From the NCBI GenBank assembly GCA_025462645.1, contig JAOAPB010000018.1:1-64000 (forward strand): a DNA stretch of 64,000 bases, in the 5' to 3' direction. The notes beneath the pieces were generated by a model. That model was given only the letters and a program-made list of their open reading frames with translations, was not told the DNA's origin and did not search any database. This document shows positions 27,997-37,887 of this stretch, one piece after another (within the stretch, counting starts at the first letter, position 1; each line of letters opens with the position of its first letter). A program made the position numbers and the translations under genes. Source of the DNA: Edaphobacter sp. Lineage in GTDB: Bacteria > Acidobacteriota > Terriglobia > Terriglobales > Acidobacteriaceae.

Positions 27997-28251
27997 ATGC
28001 CCCGTTTTCAGACCACCGACCCCGGATACAAGAACAAACACGGCCAGATCGTCATCGCCAGGACCGGCTTTCCCTCAGAATCCTTCCCGGGCCAGACGAT
28101 CTACCACCTCCGCTGCAGCCATTGCGAGCACAACTACGGCTCGAACGGCAAAGATATCCATACTCGCCGCTGCCCCAGCCACCAGAGCGGCATTAAGGGC
28201 GAGCCACTCCGTACCCCGCCGCCGAATCTTTTTCCCTCCGAAGACGTCTAA
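27997..28251 (+). CDS. Small conserved zinc-ribbon-like protein
   Basis: 84 residues. Residues 38-60 hold HLRCSHCEHNYGSNG and TRRCPSHQSG, giving a Cys-Cys-Cys-His set able to bind zinc. There is no ribosome binding site before ATG 27997. TATAAG at 27979-27984 would start a transcript about six bases before the ATG, so it may be translated from a near-leaderless mRNA. Similar short proteins occur beside varied genes and have no known role; some resemble HNH/zinc-ribbon DNA-binding remnants. Confidence 0.65.
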   Translation: MPRFQTTDPGYKNKHGQIVIARTGFPSESFPGQTIYHLRCSHCEHNYGSNGKDIHTRRCPSHQSGIKGEPLRTPPPNLFPSEDV

Positions 28252-28459
28252 CCATTGTGGTATCCTGTGATTCGCTGGGGAAGTGTGCCCTTGAATGCCC
28301 TGACCTCCTTGAAGGTCATCCGGCTGGCCAACGCGGTCTAAACCGCAATCTGCTCCCTGCCCATTACGTAACAACCAAGGGATTATTCCGCCTGGATATC
28401 AACAAACGAGACCGGCGGCATCCAAACTTAAAGAATTTCATGCAGGAGTGCGCATAGCC

Positions 28460-30172
<1,713 letters not shown>

Positions 30173-30193
30173 TTCTCTACTGTTCAAACAGCA

Positions 30194-30219
30194 AAGACCC
30201 TCGCTGTGGCGAGGGTCTT
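30194..30219 (+). terminator. rpoD terminator
   Basis: AAGACCCTCGC (30194-30204) pairs with 30209-30219 around the loop TGTG and is followed by TTTCTTG. It is a textbook intrinsic terminator 22 bp after the rpoD stop. Confidence 0.93.
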
Positions 30220-30237
30220 TCTTGCTCTATCAATTGC

Positions 30238-30282
30238 AGAAATCAGTGTAGTACGGCGTCCTGTGCGCCCACACTGACTTCT
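30238..30282. repeat. Long hairpin 3' of rpoD and of the Cys-rich small gene
   Basis: AGAAATCAGTGT (30238-30249) pairs with ACACTGACTTCT (30271-30282), 11 of 12 bases. The 21-base loop can form an inner GGCG/CGCC stem. It lies 79 bp beyond the end of the minus-strand gene at 30361 and may end that transcript. It could also be a folded RNA or protein site. Confidence 0.5.
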
Positions 30283-30360
30283 TGCGGCACATAATATCCC
30301 ATCTCGCCCTGACTGTCAGCGACTCGATCCCTGCTCAATCTATGTCACGAACGCGTATAT

Positions 30361-30570
30361 CTAGGCCTGCGCCGCCGCATGGAAGCCGTCGCATCCGCTG
30401 ATCGGCGTAACCTTCAGGTGCAGTGCCGCATGTTTCGGATGTCCGCACTCATCCAGCATGTTCAAGGGTGCCTCGTGGCTCTTCAGAATCGTAACCAGCG
30501 CCGAGCTAGCAGCGTGGCCTTCGCCAAAATGGGTACACAAACCGCATTGCCCAGAATGAACTGATTCCAT
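30361..30570 (-). CDS. Small Cys/His-rich conserved protein
   Basis: 69 residues with an ideal AGGAGG ribosome binding site. SGQCGLCTHFGEGHAASSAL is followed by HEAPLNMLDECGHPKHA, then LHLKVTPISGCDGFHAA. Four Cys and several His form an apparent metal or redox site (CGLC, ECGHPKH, SGCDGF). I believe it belongs to a short conserved family in Acidobacteria and Planctomycetes with no known function. There is no signal peptide, so it is probably cytoplasmic. It stands alone between rpoD and a divergent TM2-domain gene. Confidence 0.75.
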   Translation of the reverse strand: MESVHSGQCGLCTHFGEGHAASSALVTILKSHEAPLNMLDECGHPKHAALHLKVTPISGCDGFHAAAQA

Positions 30571-30801
30571 AGAAACCTCCTGTTTCCCTTAGTGGGAGTA
30601 TCGATCGCGAGACGCCGTTGCCTCGACACCGCGAATTACCCAAAACTCTACTCGGCATATTCTGGGCTGTAAATTGCGACTGATTCTGTCGCAGAACGAC
30701 TGCGCCCGTTCCGATCCGCCAATCCGAACACCTTGCCAATTTCGGGGAACCCCTGGCAGTTTCTCGGCGTATCTCCTCGCAGCACTTTGGAGAATACCCC
30801 C

Positions 30802-31233
30802 ATGCAACCCATCGACATCTACACCGCGAACATGACCGACCACCAACGCACCTGGTTCTACGCCGAGTATGAGCACGCTCGCCGCGACGAGGTCATCGGC
30901 GTCCTCTTCGCCATCTTCCTTGGCTGCTTCGGGATCCACCACTTCTACCTCCGCCGCAACGGCCTCGGCATCCTCTACCTGCTGCTTTGCTGGACGGGCA
31001 TCTCCGCCATCCTCGGCTTCATCGATGCCTTCTTCACCCCTGGCCGCGTCCGCCGCTACAACGCCGAGCAGGCCGCATACATCTCCACCCAGATCCTCGG
31101 CAGCGCCGCCTACTCCACGGCCCCACGCTGCCCATCCTGTGGCCGAGCCGTGGAGGCAAACGCGATCTTTTGTCCGCACTGCGGAGCCACCACCGCAGGC
31201 AGCAATCCGTTCCGTCCCCAACCCGCCGTGTAA
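30802..31233 (+). CDS. TM2-domain membrane protein with C-terminal zinc ribbon
   Basis: 143 residues from ATG 30802. A TM2 domain (about 30-85) shows VIGVLFAIFLGCFGIHHFYL and LLLCWTGISAILGFIDAFFT, two membrane helices joined by the usual HHFYLRR turn. A C-terminal double zinc knuckle, CPSCGRAVEANAIFCPHCGA, follows. TM2 proteins sit in the inner membrane, and their bacterial function is unknown. The N-terminal 30 residues are charged. The 230-bp region upstream holds no further gene. Confidence 0.85.
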   Translation: MQPIDIYTANMTDHQRTWFYAEYEHARRDEVIGVLFAIFLGCFGIHHFYLRRNGLGILYLLLCWTGISAILGFIDAFFTPGRVRRYNAEQAAYISTQILGSAAYSTAPRCPSCGRAVEANAIFCPHCGATTAGSNPFRPQPAV

Positions 31234-31260
31234 CCACCAGTAGCACGCGACAGCAAAAAG

Positions 31261-31285
31261 AAGAGAGCCCGTTACGGGCTCTCTT
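31261..31285 (+). terminator. Terminator of the TM2-domain gene
   Basis: AAGAGAGCCC (31261-31270) pairs perfectly with GGGCTCTCTT (31276-31285), loop GTTAC, followed by CTTTTGTCTC. It is also usable for the convergent gene at 31339. Confidence 0.9.
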
Positions 31286-31338
31286 CTTTTGTCTCTTATA
31301 TAACAGGATGACCGAACACGCCTTAGCGCCAGCCGGTT

Positions 31339-31674
31339 TTAGACGCCTGCGTTGTCGTGCTTCAGCGAAGCCTGGTATCCAGCCTCGAAGCCCGAGCGGT
31401 ATTCATCGCGAGCCGCTCCCTTCACCGGTGGGTGGACATACAGGTGCGATGCCTTGGCATCGATCTTCCGCTTGGCTGCCTTGTCCAGCTTGGCCGCTTC
31501 GATTCCATCGCGATAGCCCTGCTGAGCCTGTTCCGTACCTGCCGGAGGAGTGTTCCACTCCTGAACCGCGGAGTTCTGCGTCTGGGAGGTCTGGGCGTGT
31601 GCGAAAAGAGGTGCACCGCTCATAAGCGCCACTGCAATCAGTGGTGTTGCAATTCGAATTAGCTTTTTCATCAT
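31339..31674 (-). CDS. Small secreted protein of unknown function
   Basis: 111 residues, preceded by GAGGA. Signal peptide MMKKLIRIATPLIAVALMSG is followed by a cleavage site near FAHA. The mature protein has two related segments: QAQQGYRDGIEAAKLDKAAK and ARDEYRSGFEAGYQASLKH, each with a Y-R-x-G-(I/F)-E-A core, so it is an internal duplication. It is helical and charged, and probably periplasmic. Acidobacterial proteins of this type are common. No function is assigned. Confidence 0.75.
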   Translation of the reverse strand: MMKKLIRIATPLIAVALMSGAPLFAHAQTSQTQNSAVQEWNTPPAGTEQAQQGYRDGIEAAKLDKAAKRKIDAKASHLYVHPPVKGAARDEYRSGFEAGYQASLKHDNAGV

Positions 31675-31880
31675 GTTTCCTCATACCTTCAGGTCGAAAT
31701 CCACCTCAAGGCCAGAGGGACCATATCACAACCGGAAAATCACTTGCAAATCCATGTGACAGAATGATTAACGCCAGCAATACCAAGCCTGTCTCGAGCA
31801 TGACCTGCAAATACTCCTGCAAATCCTCTCCAGACAGGCTTTAAATCCCTATAATTGCTGCACTTGGCTCAGCCAGGCGG

Positions 31881-32813
31881 CTACATATTCGTATGGCCGC
31901 CGCGCATATCCTCATTGAACGAAGGTTTGATGAACGCAAGCTGCTGCGCCACCTCCTCCACATACTTCGAACGATGGCCCATCAGGGCCTCCGTCGGCGT
32001 AGCAAACTCCGTATCCGCCGCCAGCCGAATCACGCCTTCGCCAGCCAGAGCCTCGGTCGTCTTCTTCAGCTCCGCCACCGTCGTATTCAGATACTGTGCA
32101 TCCCTGGGATCGAGCAGCCATACCGGCCGTCCCTCGCCCAGCATGCCTGAGAGCCAGAAGGCCTTGGCCGCCAGATACTCCAGCCGCTGCGCCTCGGTCG
32201 TGTCGTTGAAGCTGAACTGCTTCTTCCACGGGCTGTAGTAGCGCGTCGTCACCGGCACCGGCTGGCGGTTGCCGCTCTTCACCAGCTCCAGCTGGCCCTG
32301 GTCCATCGTCTTCCGCACCGCGTTGTAGATAAAGCCCTCGGCAAACGGCTGCTCCGGAGCCTTCACGATCTCCGCAAACGTCACCGTCATCGACGCAGCG
32401 ATCTTCGCGTGCAGCACACTCTCAGTGCCATCCTCCAGCCGAACCTCGCCATGCACCAGGAACGTATCCGCCCCTGACGTTGAACGATGGAACGGCCACT
32501 GGAACTTGCCGAAGCTCAGCGGAAACCCATGCAGCGTCAGGTAGCAGTTGGGCCGAGGATTCTTCAGCCGCTTCGCCGACTCCGCGAGGTACACCGTCAC
32601 GTCATCCAGCAGGTCCTTCCGGCTGAAGTCGAACTTGTCCGTAAGCTCCAGCACCTCTGTCTTGGCCTGGTCTCCAACAAGACCAAGGGTGAACCGCGTC
32701 GTCGGATTGCCCGCGAAGTCCTGCCCCACTGCGCTCGAAACCACGGCCAGTCCAGCCACCTTCGCCGCCGTCTCAACCTGTCCTGCCAGAACTGCCTGTG
32801 TCTCCACGCTCAT
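31881..32813 (-). CDS. Conserved hypothetical protein
   Basis: 310 residues, no signal peptide, predicted cytoplasmic alpha/beta. Notable strings are NCYLTLHGFPLSFGKFQWPF, VTTRYYSPWKKQFSFNDTTE, MLGEGRPVWLLDPRDAQYLN and ALMGHRSKYVEEVAQQLAFI. I believe it is conserved within Acidobacteriota, but I know no characterised relative or domain name. It is monocistronic, with 102 bp to the next minus-strand gene. Confidence 0.7.
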   Translation of the reverse strand: MSVETQAVLAGQVETAAKVAGLAVVSSAVGQDFAGNPTTRFTLGLVGDQAKTEVLELTDKFDFSRKDLLDDVTVYLAESAKRLKNPRPNCYLTLHGFPLSFGKFQWPFHRSTSGADTFLVHGEVRLEDGTESVLHAKIAASMTVTFAEIVKAPEQPFAEGFIYNAVRKTMDQGQLELVKSGNRQPVPVTTRYYSPWKKQFSFNDTTEAQRLEYLAAKAFWLSGMLGEGRPVWLLDPRDAQYLNTTVAELKKTTEALAGEGVIRLAADTEFATPTEALMGHRSKYVEEVAQQLAFIKPSFNEDMRGGHTNM

Positions 32814-32915
32814 CTGCCTGTATCGTCCTTTGCGAAAATCTCAATCCCTTCTATTTTACGGCCCAGGAGTTGATTTTCGGATGCCTCCCCGCAAATCGAT
32901 AGGAGCAGTCCTCGC

Positions 32916-33818
32916 TTAAAACTTGTACCCAATACCGACAGAGAGGATCGGCAGGAAAGAGGCGTAGCTGAGATTGTTGTTGTTGCGCGCAATAAAAGCC
33001 CCGAGGTCATGCTGGAAGCCCGCGTCCTGAGAGACGGACTGGCACCCGATAGCTGCAGGCTGCGTCGGATCGCACGCGCTGCCGGTAAAGGCCACCTTCA
33101 ATCTAGGCTGACCGACATAGTAGAAGCCCGCCTCGACCGGAATGCTGAAGTGACTCTTCGACCGGGGAATGATATTGCCGAACCCAAGCGAAAACCCCGG
33201 AGCGACCTTTCGAAAGGTAATCGATCCGCTTCCATGCAAGGGGTCGGTGTAACTGCTGATGTAGTCCTGTCCATTCAAAGTCACCGTGCTGCCCGAAGGC
33301 ACCAGGGCCGTAGCCAGAACCCGGGTATCGTTCGCGAAGACCAACAGGGGACTGAGCCTGAATCGTCCGTCGAACGGAAACCAATCCAGAGAGGCGTGCC
33401 CCGACCGGAACCGAAGATCGGCGACGACATTCGCTCCTTCCTCCTGGAAGGATGTGCCGTAACTGAAAAAATCGGCGCCCGTTCGGAGATTGAACCTTCT
33501 GGCGAGGGGAGTCGCCGTATCGAATCCCACCCCTGTAAGTCCGGCGTGCAGATCGAAACCTACCTTGGAAAAGGGACGAACACGCGTGGTCAAGACAACT
33601 GGGGTAGTAACACTCGCGGCAGAGGCTGTAGAATCTGGATCCGGAGCGGAAGCGCCGTCGCGGCTTGAACTGGACCCGTCGCCATCTGCGGAGACAATGG
33701 TGGAGATTGCAATGGGGCGAACGGTCCCGACGCCGAACTGGTCTTGTGCAATGGAGTAATTGCTTGAGAGAAGCACAGCCAGAACGCCTGCACCTAAAGA
33801 GTAAAAACCTGACTTCAT
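32916..33818 (-). CDS. Outer-membrane beta-barrel-like protein
   Basis: 300 residues from ATG 33818. A signal peptide (FYSLGAGVLAVLLSSNYSIA then QDQ) precedes a Ser/Asp-rich linker (DGDGSSSSRDGASAPDPD). After it come alternating beta-strand segments such as VGFDLHAGLTGVGFDTAT, GANVVADLRFRSGHASLDWF and SHFSIPVEAGFYYVGQPRLK, ending in LSVGIGYKF. The C-terminal Phe is typical of barrel proteins recognised by BamA. The 70-residue extension before the barrel is polar and unstructured. Cargo or ligand is unknown. Confidence 0.75.
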   Translation of the reverse strand: MKSGFYSLGAGVLAVLLSSNYSIAQDQFGVGTVRPIAISTIVSADGDGSSSSRDGASAPDPDSTASAASVTTPVVLTTRVRPFSKVGFDLHAGLTGVGFDTATPLARRFNLRTGADFFSYGTSFQEEGANVVADLRFRSGHASLDWFPFDGRFRLSPLLVFANDTRVLATALVPSGSTVTLNGQDYISSYTDPLHGSGSITFRKVAPGFSLGFGNIIPRSKSHFSIPVEAGFYYVGQPRLKVAFTGSACDPTQPAAIGCQSVSQDAGFQHDLGAFIARNNNNLSYASFLPILSVGIGYKF

Positions 33819-34076
33819 GAATTCGATCCCCGTAGGCAGCCAGTAGAACACCCTGTCATGCCTGACCTCTTGATCCTGACCCTTTGATCAACAATTCGGC
33901 TGGTAACAGCGGACGTTGCTCTTAACTTTAAGGTAGCGGTAGAGCGAGAGAGCGTCTATGACCACATTGGGTGATGGGATGTGGATCGGGTCCGCCAACT
34001 GGAAGTTTCTCCTCCATAATGGGGAAAAAATTCTCTTGCGCAAACTTCTGCAGCATCAGCAGTAATCCCTGCTACT

Positions 34077-34106
34077 CAATGGCTTTCAATGACTAAACAG
34101 CCATTG
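34077..34106. promoter_or_regulatory. Inverted repeat upstream of the PEP-CTERM gene, possible enhancer-type activator site
   Basis: CAATGGCT (34077-34084) and AGCCATTG (34099-34106) form a perfect 8-bp inverted repeat with a 14-base spacer. Its centre lies about 58 bp before the inferred start site, upstream of the sigma-54-like promoter. That would suit binding by an enhancer-type activator such as PrsR, though the distance is shorter than usual. Confidence 0.4.
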
Positions 34107-34123
34107 CAGATGCCGCCCTCTAT

Positions 34124-34140
34124 TGGCCATGGAAGTGCTT
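34124..34140 (+). promoter_or_regulatory. Sigma-54-like promoter of the PEP-CTERM gene
   Basis: TGGCCATGGAAGTGCTT has GG (34125-34126) and GC (34137-34138) separated by exactly 10 bases, the -24/-12 spacing of RpoN promoters. The -12 block GTGCT matches four of five bases of TTGCT. Transcription would begin near 34150. Regulation of PEP-CTERM genes by RpoN with PrsK/PrsR is known in other bacteria. Confidence 0.5.
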
Positions 34141-34149
34141 TATCTATCT

Positions 34150-34165
34150 GTTAGTTGCAACTAAC
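34150..34165. promoter_or_regulatory. Perfect 16-bp palindrome in the PEP-CTERM leader
   Basis: GTTAGTTGCAACTAAC is perfectly self-complementary and lies between the sigma-54-like promoter and the ribosome binding site (AGAGG, 34181-34185). It could be an operator at the start site. As RNA it would give only a hairpin with almost no loop. Confidence 0.55.
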
Positions 34166-34190
34166 ACATACCAATTATCGAGAGGAAACC

Positions 34191-34886
34191 TTGAAAAACT
34201 ATTGTTTACGGAGTTTCGTCGCTGCTTCCGCATTGGCTTGTGGTGCTGTGGTCTCTGCCAACGCCTCCACCATTCTCCTTGCAAGTTACGGCACTACCGC
34301 CGTCAACCCTGGCGTTGGCAATACCGCAACCACCTACTCCGCCGGCGACTCAACCGTCGATAGTATGTCCAATGCAACCTATAACATCAATCCCGGCTCT
34401 GCTTGGCACGCTGCACTCCCTGGCTCCAGCTATGTGTCCTTCAACGCCGGAACCGGGCCTACGGGAAGTGTCGTCGTTCCCAACGGCGATTACATCTACA
34501 AGACCACCTTCACAGCCGATGGCGCAGCCAGTGGCATGCTCACTGTATTGGCTGATGACACCGTCTCGGTCTACCTCAATCATGTGTTGATTCTGGCGGC
34601 CGCCGGTCCCATGGGAGCCGGCAATAGCTATGCCACATGCTCCGATACTGGACCGAACTGCCGGACCCCGTTGACCTTCTCTTTCGCTGGCGTAAACGCA
34701 GGACTGAACGAACTCATGTTTGATGTGAAGCAGGTCAACGGATTGAGTGAGGGTCTTGATTACACCGGTTCGATCACAACCAGTGGTTCGGTCTCGACGG
34801 CTCCCGAACCAGCATCTCTATTCCTCCTCGGCACCGGTCTGCTCGGCATCGTAGGCTTCGGTCGCCGCCGCCTCCAACGCGATTGA
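34191..34886 (+). CDS. PEP-CTERM sorting-signal protein
   Basis: 231 residues from TTG 34191. I chose this start because AGAGG lies five bases before it and it begins an ideal signal peptide (MKNYCLRSFVAASALACGAV ending at SANA). The body is beta-rich (LTVLADDTVSVYLNHVLILA; GLNELMFDVKQVNGLSEGLD). The C-terminus is PEPASLFLLGTGLLGIVGFG plus RRRLQRD: PEP motif, membrane helix, basic tail. This is the exosortase/EpsH substrate signature. It is probably an exported, exopolysaccharide-associated surface protein. The exosortase is not in the window. Confidence 0.9.
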   Translation: MKNYCLRSFVAASALACGAVVSANASTILLASYGTTAVNPGVGNTATTYSAGDSTVDSMSNATYNINPGSAWHAALPGSSYVSFNAGTGPTGSVVVPNGDYIYKTTFTADGAASGMLTVLADDTVSVYLNHVLILAAAGPMGAGNSYATCSDTGPNCRTPLTFSFAGVNAGLNELMFDVKQVNGLSEGLDYTGSITTSGSVSTAPEPASLFLLGTGLLGIVGFGRRRLQRD

Positions 34887-35079
34887 TGCATGCGTGATCA
34901 ATGAAATACGTTGATTAGCGGATATGCTGATTAGCGCGTTTCAACTGCTATACCGGTCGGGAGCCGCCCAGGCTCCCGGCTTCGTCTTGTCTCTTCGAAC
35001 TCGTCGCTTCACCACTCCGTCTGCATCCCAGGATAACGAGTTGCTCATCCCTGCTCCATCCCTCATCATGGAAGCAGTC

Positions 35080-35967
35080 ATGAATCTAGCCGCCCTTCCC
35101 ACCGAAACCCGCAATCCTGCCTCCGAGCATATCGACCAGCTCCCCACCCTCGACATGCTCCGCGTCATCAACGATGAGGACGCCAAGGTAGCCGCAGCCG
35201 TTGCCGTTGAACTCCCCAACATCGCCAAAGCGGTAGACGCCATCGCCCAACGCTTCCAGCAGGGAGGCCGTCTCTTCTACATCGGCGCGGGAACCAGCGG
35301 CCGCCTCGGGGTCCTCGACGCCTCCGAGTGTCCCCCTACCTTCTCCGTCCCCCCATCGCTCTTCCAGGGCCTCATCGCCGGCGGAGACTCCACCCTCCGC
35401 AGCTCCAGCGAACAATCCGAGGACTCCCCCGAGCAAGGCGCCGCCGACCTGGCTGCTGCAGGCTTCGCCGCACAGGACACCCTCGTCGGAATCGCCGCCA
35501 GCGGTCGAACCCCCTACGTCATAGGAGCCCTCACCCACGCACGAAAGATCGGAGCCCTCACCGTCTCTCTCACCTGCGTTCCCAACTCCGAGATGGCCGC
35601 CTTCGCCGACATCTCCATCGCCCCGGTCCCCGGCCCCGAGGTCCTCACCGGCTCCACACGCCTCAAGGCAGGCACCGCCACCAAGCTCGTCCTCAACATG
35701 CTCTCCACCGCAGTCATGATCCGTACCGGAGCCGTCTACGGCAACCTCATGGTCAACGTCCAGACCACCAACGTCAAACTCGTCGACCGCGCCCTCCGCA
35801 TCATCAGCGACGCTACCGGAGTCGACCAGCCCACCGCCGCCACGCTCCTCAATGAAGGCGGCTCCGTAAAAACCGCTATCGTCATGCAAAAACTCTCCCT
35901 CACCCCCGAAGCCGCACTGGCAAAGCTCGCGGCATCAAAAGGCAACCTCACTGTAGCGCTGCAATAG
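35080..35967 (+). CDS. murQ: N-acetylmuramic acid 6-phosphate etherase
   Basis: 295 residues from ATG 35080, preceded by GGAAG; an ATG at 35068 is the alternative. The start LPTETRNPASEHIDQLPTLD, the SIS-domain blocks RLFYIGAGTSGRLGVLDASE and LVGIAASGRTPYVIGAL, and SMETA-like substrate residues in GSTRLKAGTATKLVLNMLST are the MurQ pattern. It cleaves the lactyl ether of MurNAc-6-P to GlcNAc-6-P during peptidoglycan recycling. No anmK or phosphotransferase gene is next to it. Confidence 0.95.
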   Translation: MNLAALPTETRNPASEHIDQLPTLDMLRVINDEDAKVAAAVAVELPNIAKAVDAIAQRFQQGGRLFYIGAGTSGRLGVLDASECPPTFSVPPSLFQGLIAGGDSTLRSSSEQSEDSPEQGAADLAAAGFAAQDTLVGIAASGRTPYVIGALTHARKIGALTVSLTCVPNSEMAAFADISIAPVPGPEVLTGSTRLKAGTATKLVLNMLSTAVMIRTGAVYGNLMVNVQTTNVKLVDRALRIISDATGVDQPTAATLLNEGGSVKTAIVMQKLSLTPEAALAKLAASKGNLTVALQ

Positions 35968-36021
35968 AAACGGTACCTGGATACGTTTTGGATCGGCCAC
36001 CGAGCTGCTATCGTGGCTCGT

Positions 36022-36368
36022 ATGCAGATCCCTACTCTCTTCACCTCTCTCTGCCGCCTGCAGGCTCGCCGTGCTGTTCTTCCTGTGCGCCCGCTCGTCG
36101 CCCAGACCATGCCGCCGCTGCAACGTCAGCCCACCCCGGCCAAGGGTCGTCGAGGAGTATATGGCAGCCTTCACCGGCTGCGACTGGTCTCGCCTGATGG
36201 CGCAGTTCCTAAGGAGGCCCCTGCGGCCTGAAGATTGTCGCCGAGCACACCTTCGTCGTCGGGGAGACCGTCAACGTCCAGTGGCGCGCCGACTCCCCGC
36301 TGCTCAAGGAGACCTATCGTGGGGCCGATGCCTATGAGACTCACGACGGTGTGATGGCCGCGCAGTGA
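36022..36368 (+). pseudogene. Decayed NTF2/SnoaL-like gene
   Basis: Three frames in series give one plausible protein: an N-terminal signal-like MQIPTLFTSLCRL, then VVEEYMAAFTGCDWSRLMAQ, then LKIVAEHTFVVGETVNVQWR followed by ADSPLLKETYRGADAYETHD and GV. Helix-start and VxWRA...YxGxDxYETxDG strings are typical of nuclear transport factor 2-like (SnoaL) proteins. At least two frame changes separate them and the middle is shortened. It is reported as a broken gene with modest confidence. The region 35968-36536 holds nothing else I can support. Confidence 0.45.
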
Positions 36369-36536
36369 CCACTTGGAATCCCGCCGAGCTGAAGTGGAAG
36401 GTGCCTCCAACGTCTGCGCACAAGTAGCCCCGCCGGTGAGTCGCCGCCAGAGAAGCAAAGACGCCTCTCGCCCGCCAGGTTTCTCCTCACTCAATCCAGG
36501 CAACGGCAAAGATGCCCGTTGCCGCAACCAACGAGA

Positions 36537-37388
36537 TTACTGCGTCCCCCCGCTCGCGGCAGAGACGCCAAGCACCATCTGCGTGCCACCGTCCAACTGG
36601 ATATCTTGCTTCGCGCCGAGCAGGATGCTGGAGGCCTGAGCCATCCTGGGATCTTGTTGCCCTGGCGCATTGTTCGCCAGCAGCACACCGGGAATCGAGG
36701 TGGTGCGGATGGCTATCTTGCCGGTTCTGGCTACGACGGTCCCCGCCGCGGGGGCACCGTTTCCTGCGGCAGCTGGCCCGGAGTCGCCGCCCGTGGCTTG
36801 CGGCGCGCCACTCGCCCTGCTGCCGCCATTAGCCCCACTCGCTCCAGGGCTGGAAGAGCCGCCCGCCGGCGACCCGCTCGGGGCGTCGCCACCCATAGCT
36901 GCGGATGCGCTGGTCGATCCCCCGCCCCCCGCTGGAGCGATGGCCTGAATCTGCGAATGGACCGGCATGCTCTTGCCGCCCTTCAACTCGAAGTGGTCAA
37001 ACTGGATCGCCACCTGGGAATTCTCGCCCGCCCCGCTCGCCTGCGCGCCGAGCACATGGCCCACCAGCTTCGATCCCTTGGGAATCTCGGTTCCGTCGGC
37101 AGTCTTTATTGACGCCTTGGTTTGAACCACCACGCTGTCGCCAGTCTTGGCGGTCTTTGAGTCTAGCTTGCTCACAAGTTCGCCGTTGACTGGACTCATC
37201 TCTACGCTGGATGTCTCCGGGGCCGATGCTTCCGGGTTCGCGGCCGAACTATTCGGCGGCGCCGTTGCCGGAGGGTTCTGCTGGGTGGCGGGGCTGTCCG
37301 TTTGGTTGGCCGGGGGTGGCTGCTGCGCCAACAGGGAGAAGCTGGCTAAGGCAAATAGGGTTGTCGCGAGCATTGTGCCTGTTTTCAT
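36537..37388 (-). CDS. Secreted low-complexity protein with a VirB10-like beta segment
   Basis: 283 residues from ATG 37388 with an ideal AAGGAGG. A signal peptide (TMLATTLFALASFSLLA, then QQ) is followed by a Pro/Asn/Ala-rich linker. A small domain reads KTGDSVVVQTKASIKTADGT and EIPKGSKLVGHVLGAQ, resembling the pliable-beta segment of TrbI/VirB10 proteins. A Gly/Ser/Ala-rich stretch covers about 165-230, and a closing IPGVLLANNAPGQQDPRMAQ precedes the end. I regard it as a lineage-type periplasmic protein. No secretion genes are nearby, so a VirB10 role is not implied. Confidence 0.7.
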   Translation of the reverse strand: MKTGTMLATTLFALASFSLLAQQPPPANQTDSPATQQNPPATAPPNSSAANPEASAPETSSVEMSPVNGELVSKLDSKTAKTGDSVVVQTKASIKTADGTEIPKGSKLVGHVLGAQASGAGENSQVAIQFDHFELKGGKSMPVHSQIQAIAPAGGGGSTSASAAMGGDAPSGSPAGGSSSPGASGANGGSRASGAPQATGGDSGPAAAGNGAPAAGTVVARTGKIAIRTTSIPGVLLANNAPGQQDPRMAQASSILLGAKQDIQLDGGTQMVLGVSAASGGTQ

Positions 37389-37798
37389 GAAAATCCTCCT
37401 TCGGTTCCCACACTTCCGCATCCGCACGTCTGCGGCGCGGTCATGAGGTTCCCCGAGACCGCGCAAGCGTCGTGCCAAACCCAAGGATCTCCGCGTAGAT
37501 TGTCCCAGGGGGTTGACTTCAGAATCGATTGACGTTCGGCAGCGCACGATAGCGTAAATCCAAATCGGCGCAGGACTGATTCTCTACCGAATTCTCTCCG
37601 AATTCCTCCATAGATCGAGTAATTCTTACCAGGTCGAAACTCCCGACTTTGGGGTGCCCACGCCTCTTCTGAGATGAGGGATCGGAAGCCCTTGGCCCCA
37701 CCGTTGTCATCCCGAGCGGACTCTTGGTGCTCTACGCGCCAACCGCAGCCCCGAGCAAGTGAAGGTGAAGACACAGATGTTGAAGGTGCACCTCCTGA
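37389..37798. other. Non-coding region with repeat-like remnants
   Basis: A 168-codon antisense frame here (37385-37891) has no protein character. Segments such as TTTGGGGTGCCCACGC and GTTGTCATCCCGAGCGGA resemble intergenic repeats I associate with Terriglobia genomes. The part from 37801 on is the 60-bp repeat listed separately. I see no gene. Confidence 0.45.
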
Positions 37799-37800
37799 CA

Positions 37801-37867
37801 AACGGGGTTTCCGGAAACTTTGGGGTTGAACTTGCCGAAAACCCGACTTTTCGGGCAGTTCGGAATC
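37801..37867 (+). repeat. Direct repeat copy A (60-bp family), 3' of the DUF5677-like gene
   Basis: Aligned with 38861-38928 it is identical at about 48 of 61 positions with one gap, same orientation, 1061 bp apart. It contains the palindrome GTTTCCGGAAAC and the hairpin-like CCCGACTTTTCGGG. Its reverse complement shares TTCCGAAyTGCCCG with 2017-2043. The two copies enclose the DUF5677-like gene. Confidence 0.65.
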
Positions 37868-37887
37868 ACTTCCAATTGGCCCGTTAC

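Noticed and set aside
28301..28346. Two small hairpins before rpoD (TGACCT/AGGTCA and GCGGT/ACCGC)
   Set aside because: Stems of 5-6 bp without T-tracts are expected by chance in this G/C-rich sequence; no regulatory claim is made.
36537..37388. VirB10/TrbI component of a secretion system
   Set aside because: Only one short beta segment resembles it; there is no membrane anchor and no other type IV secretion gene nearby.
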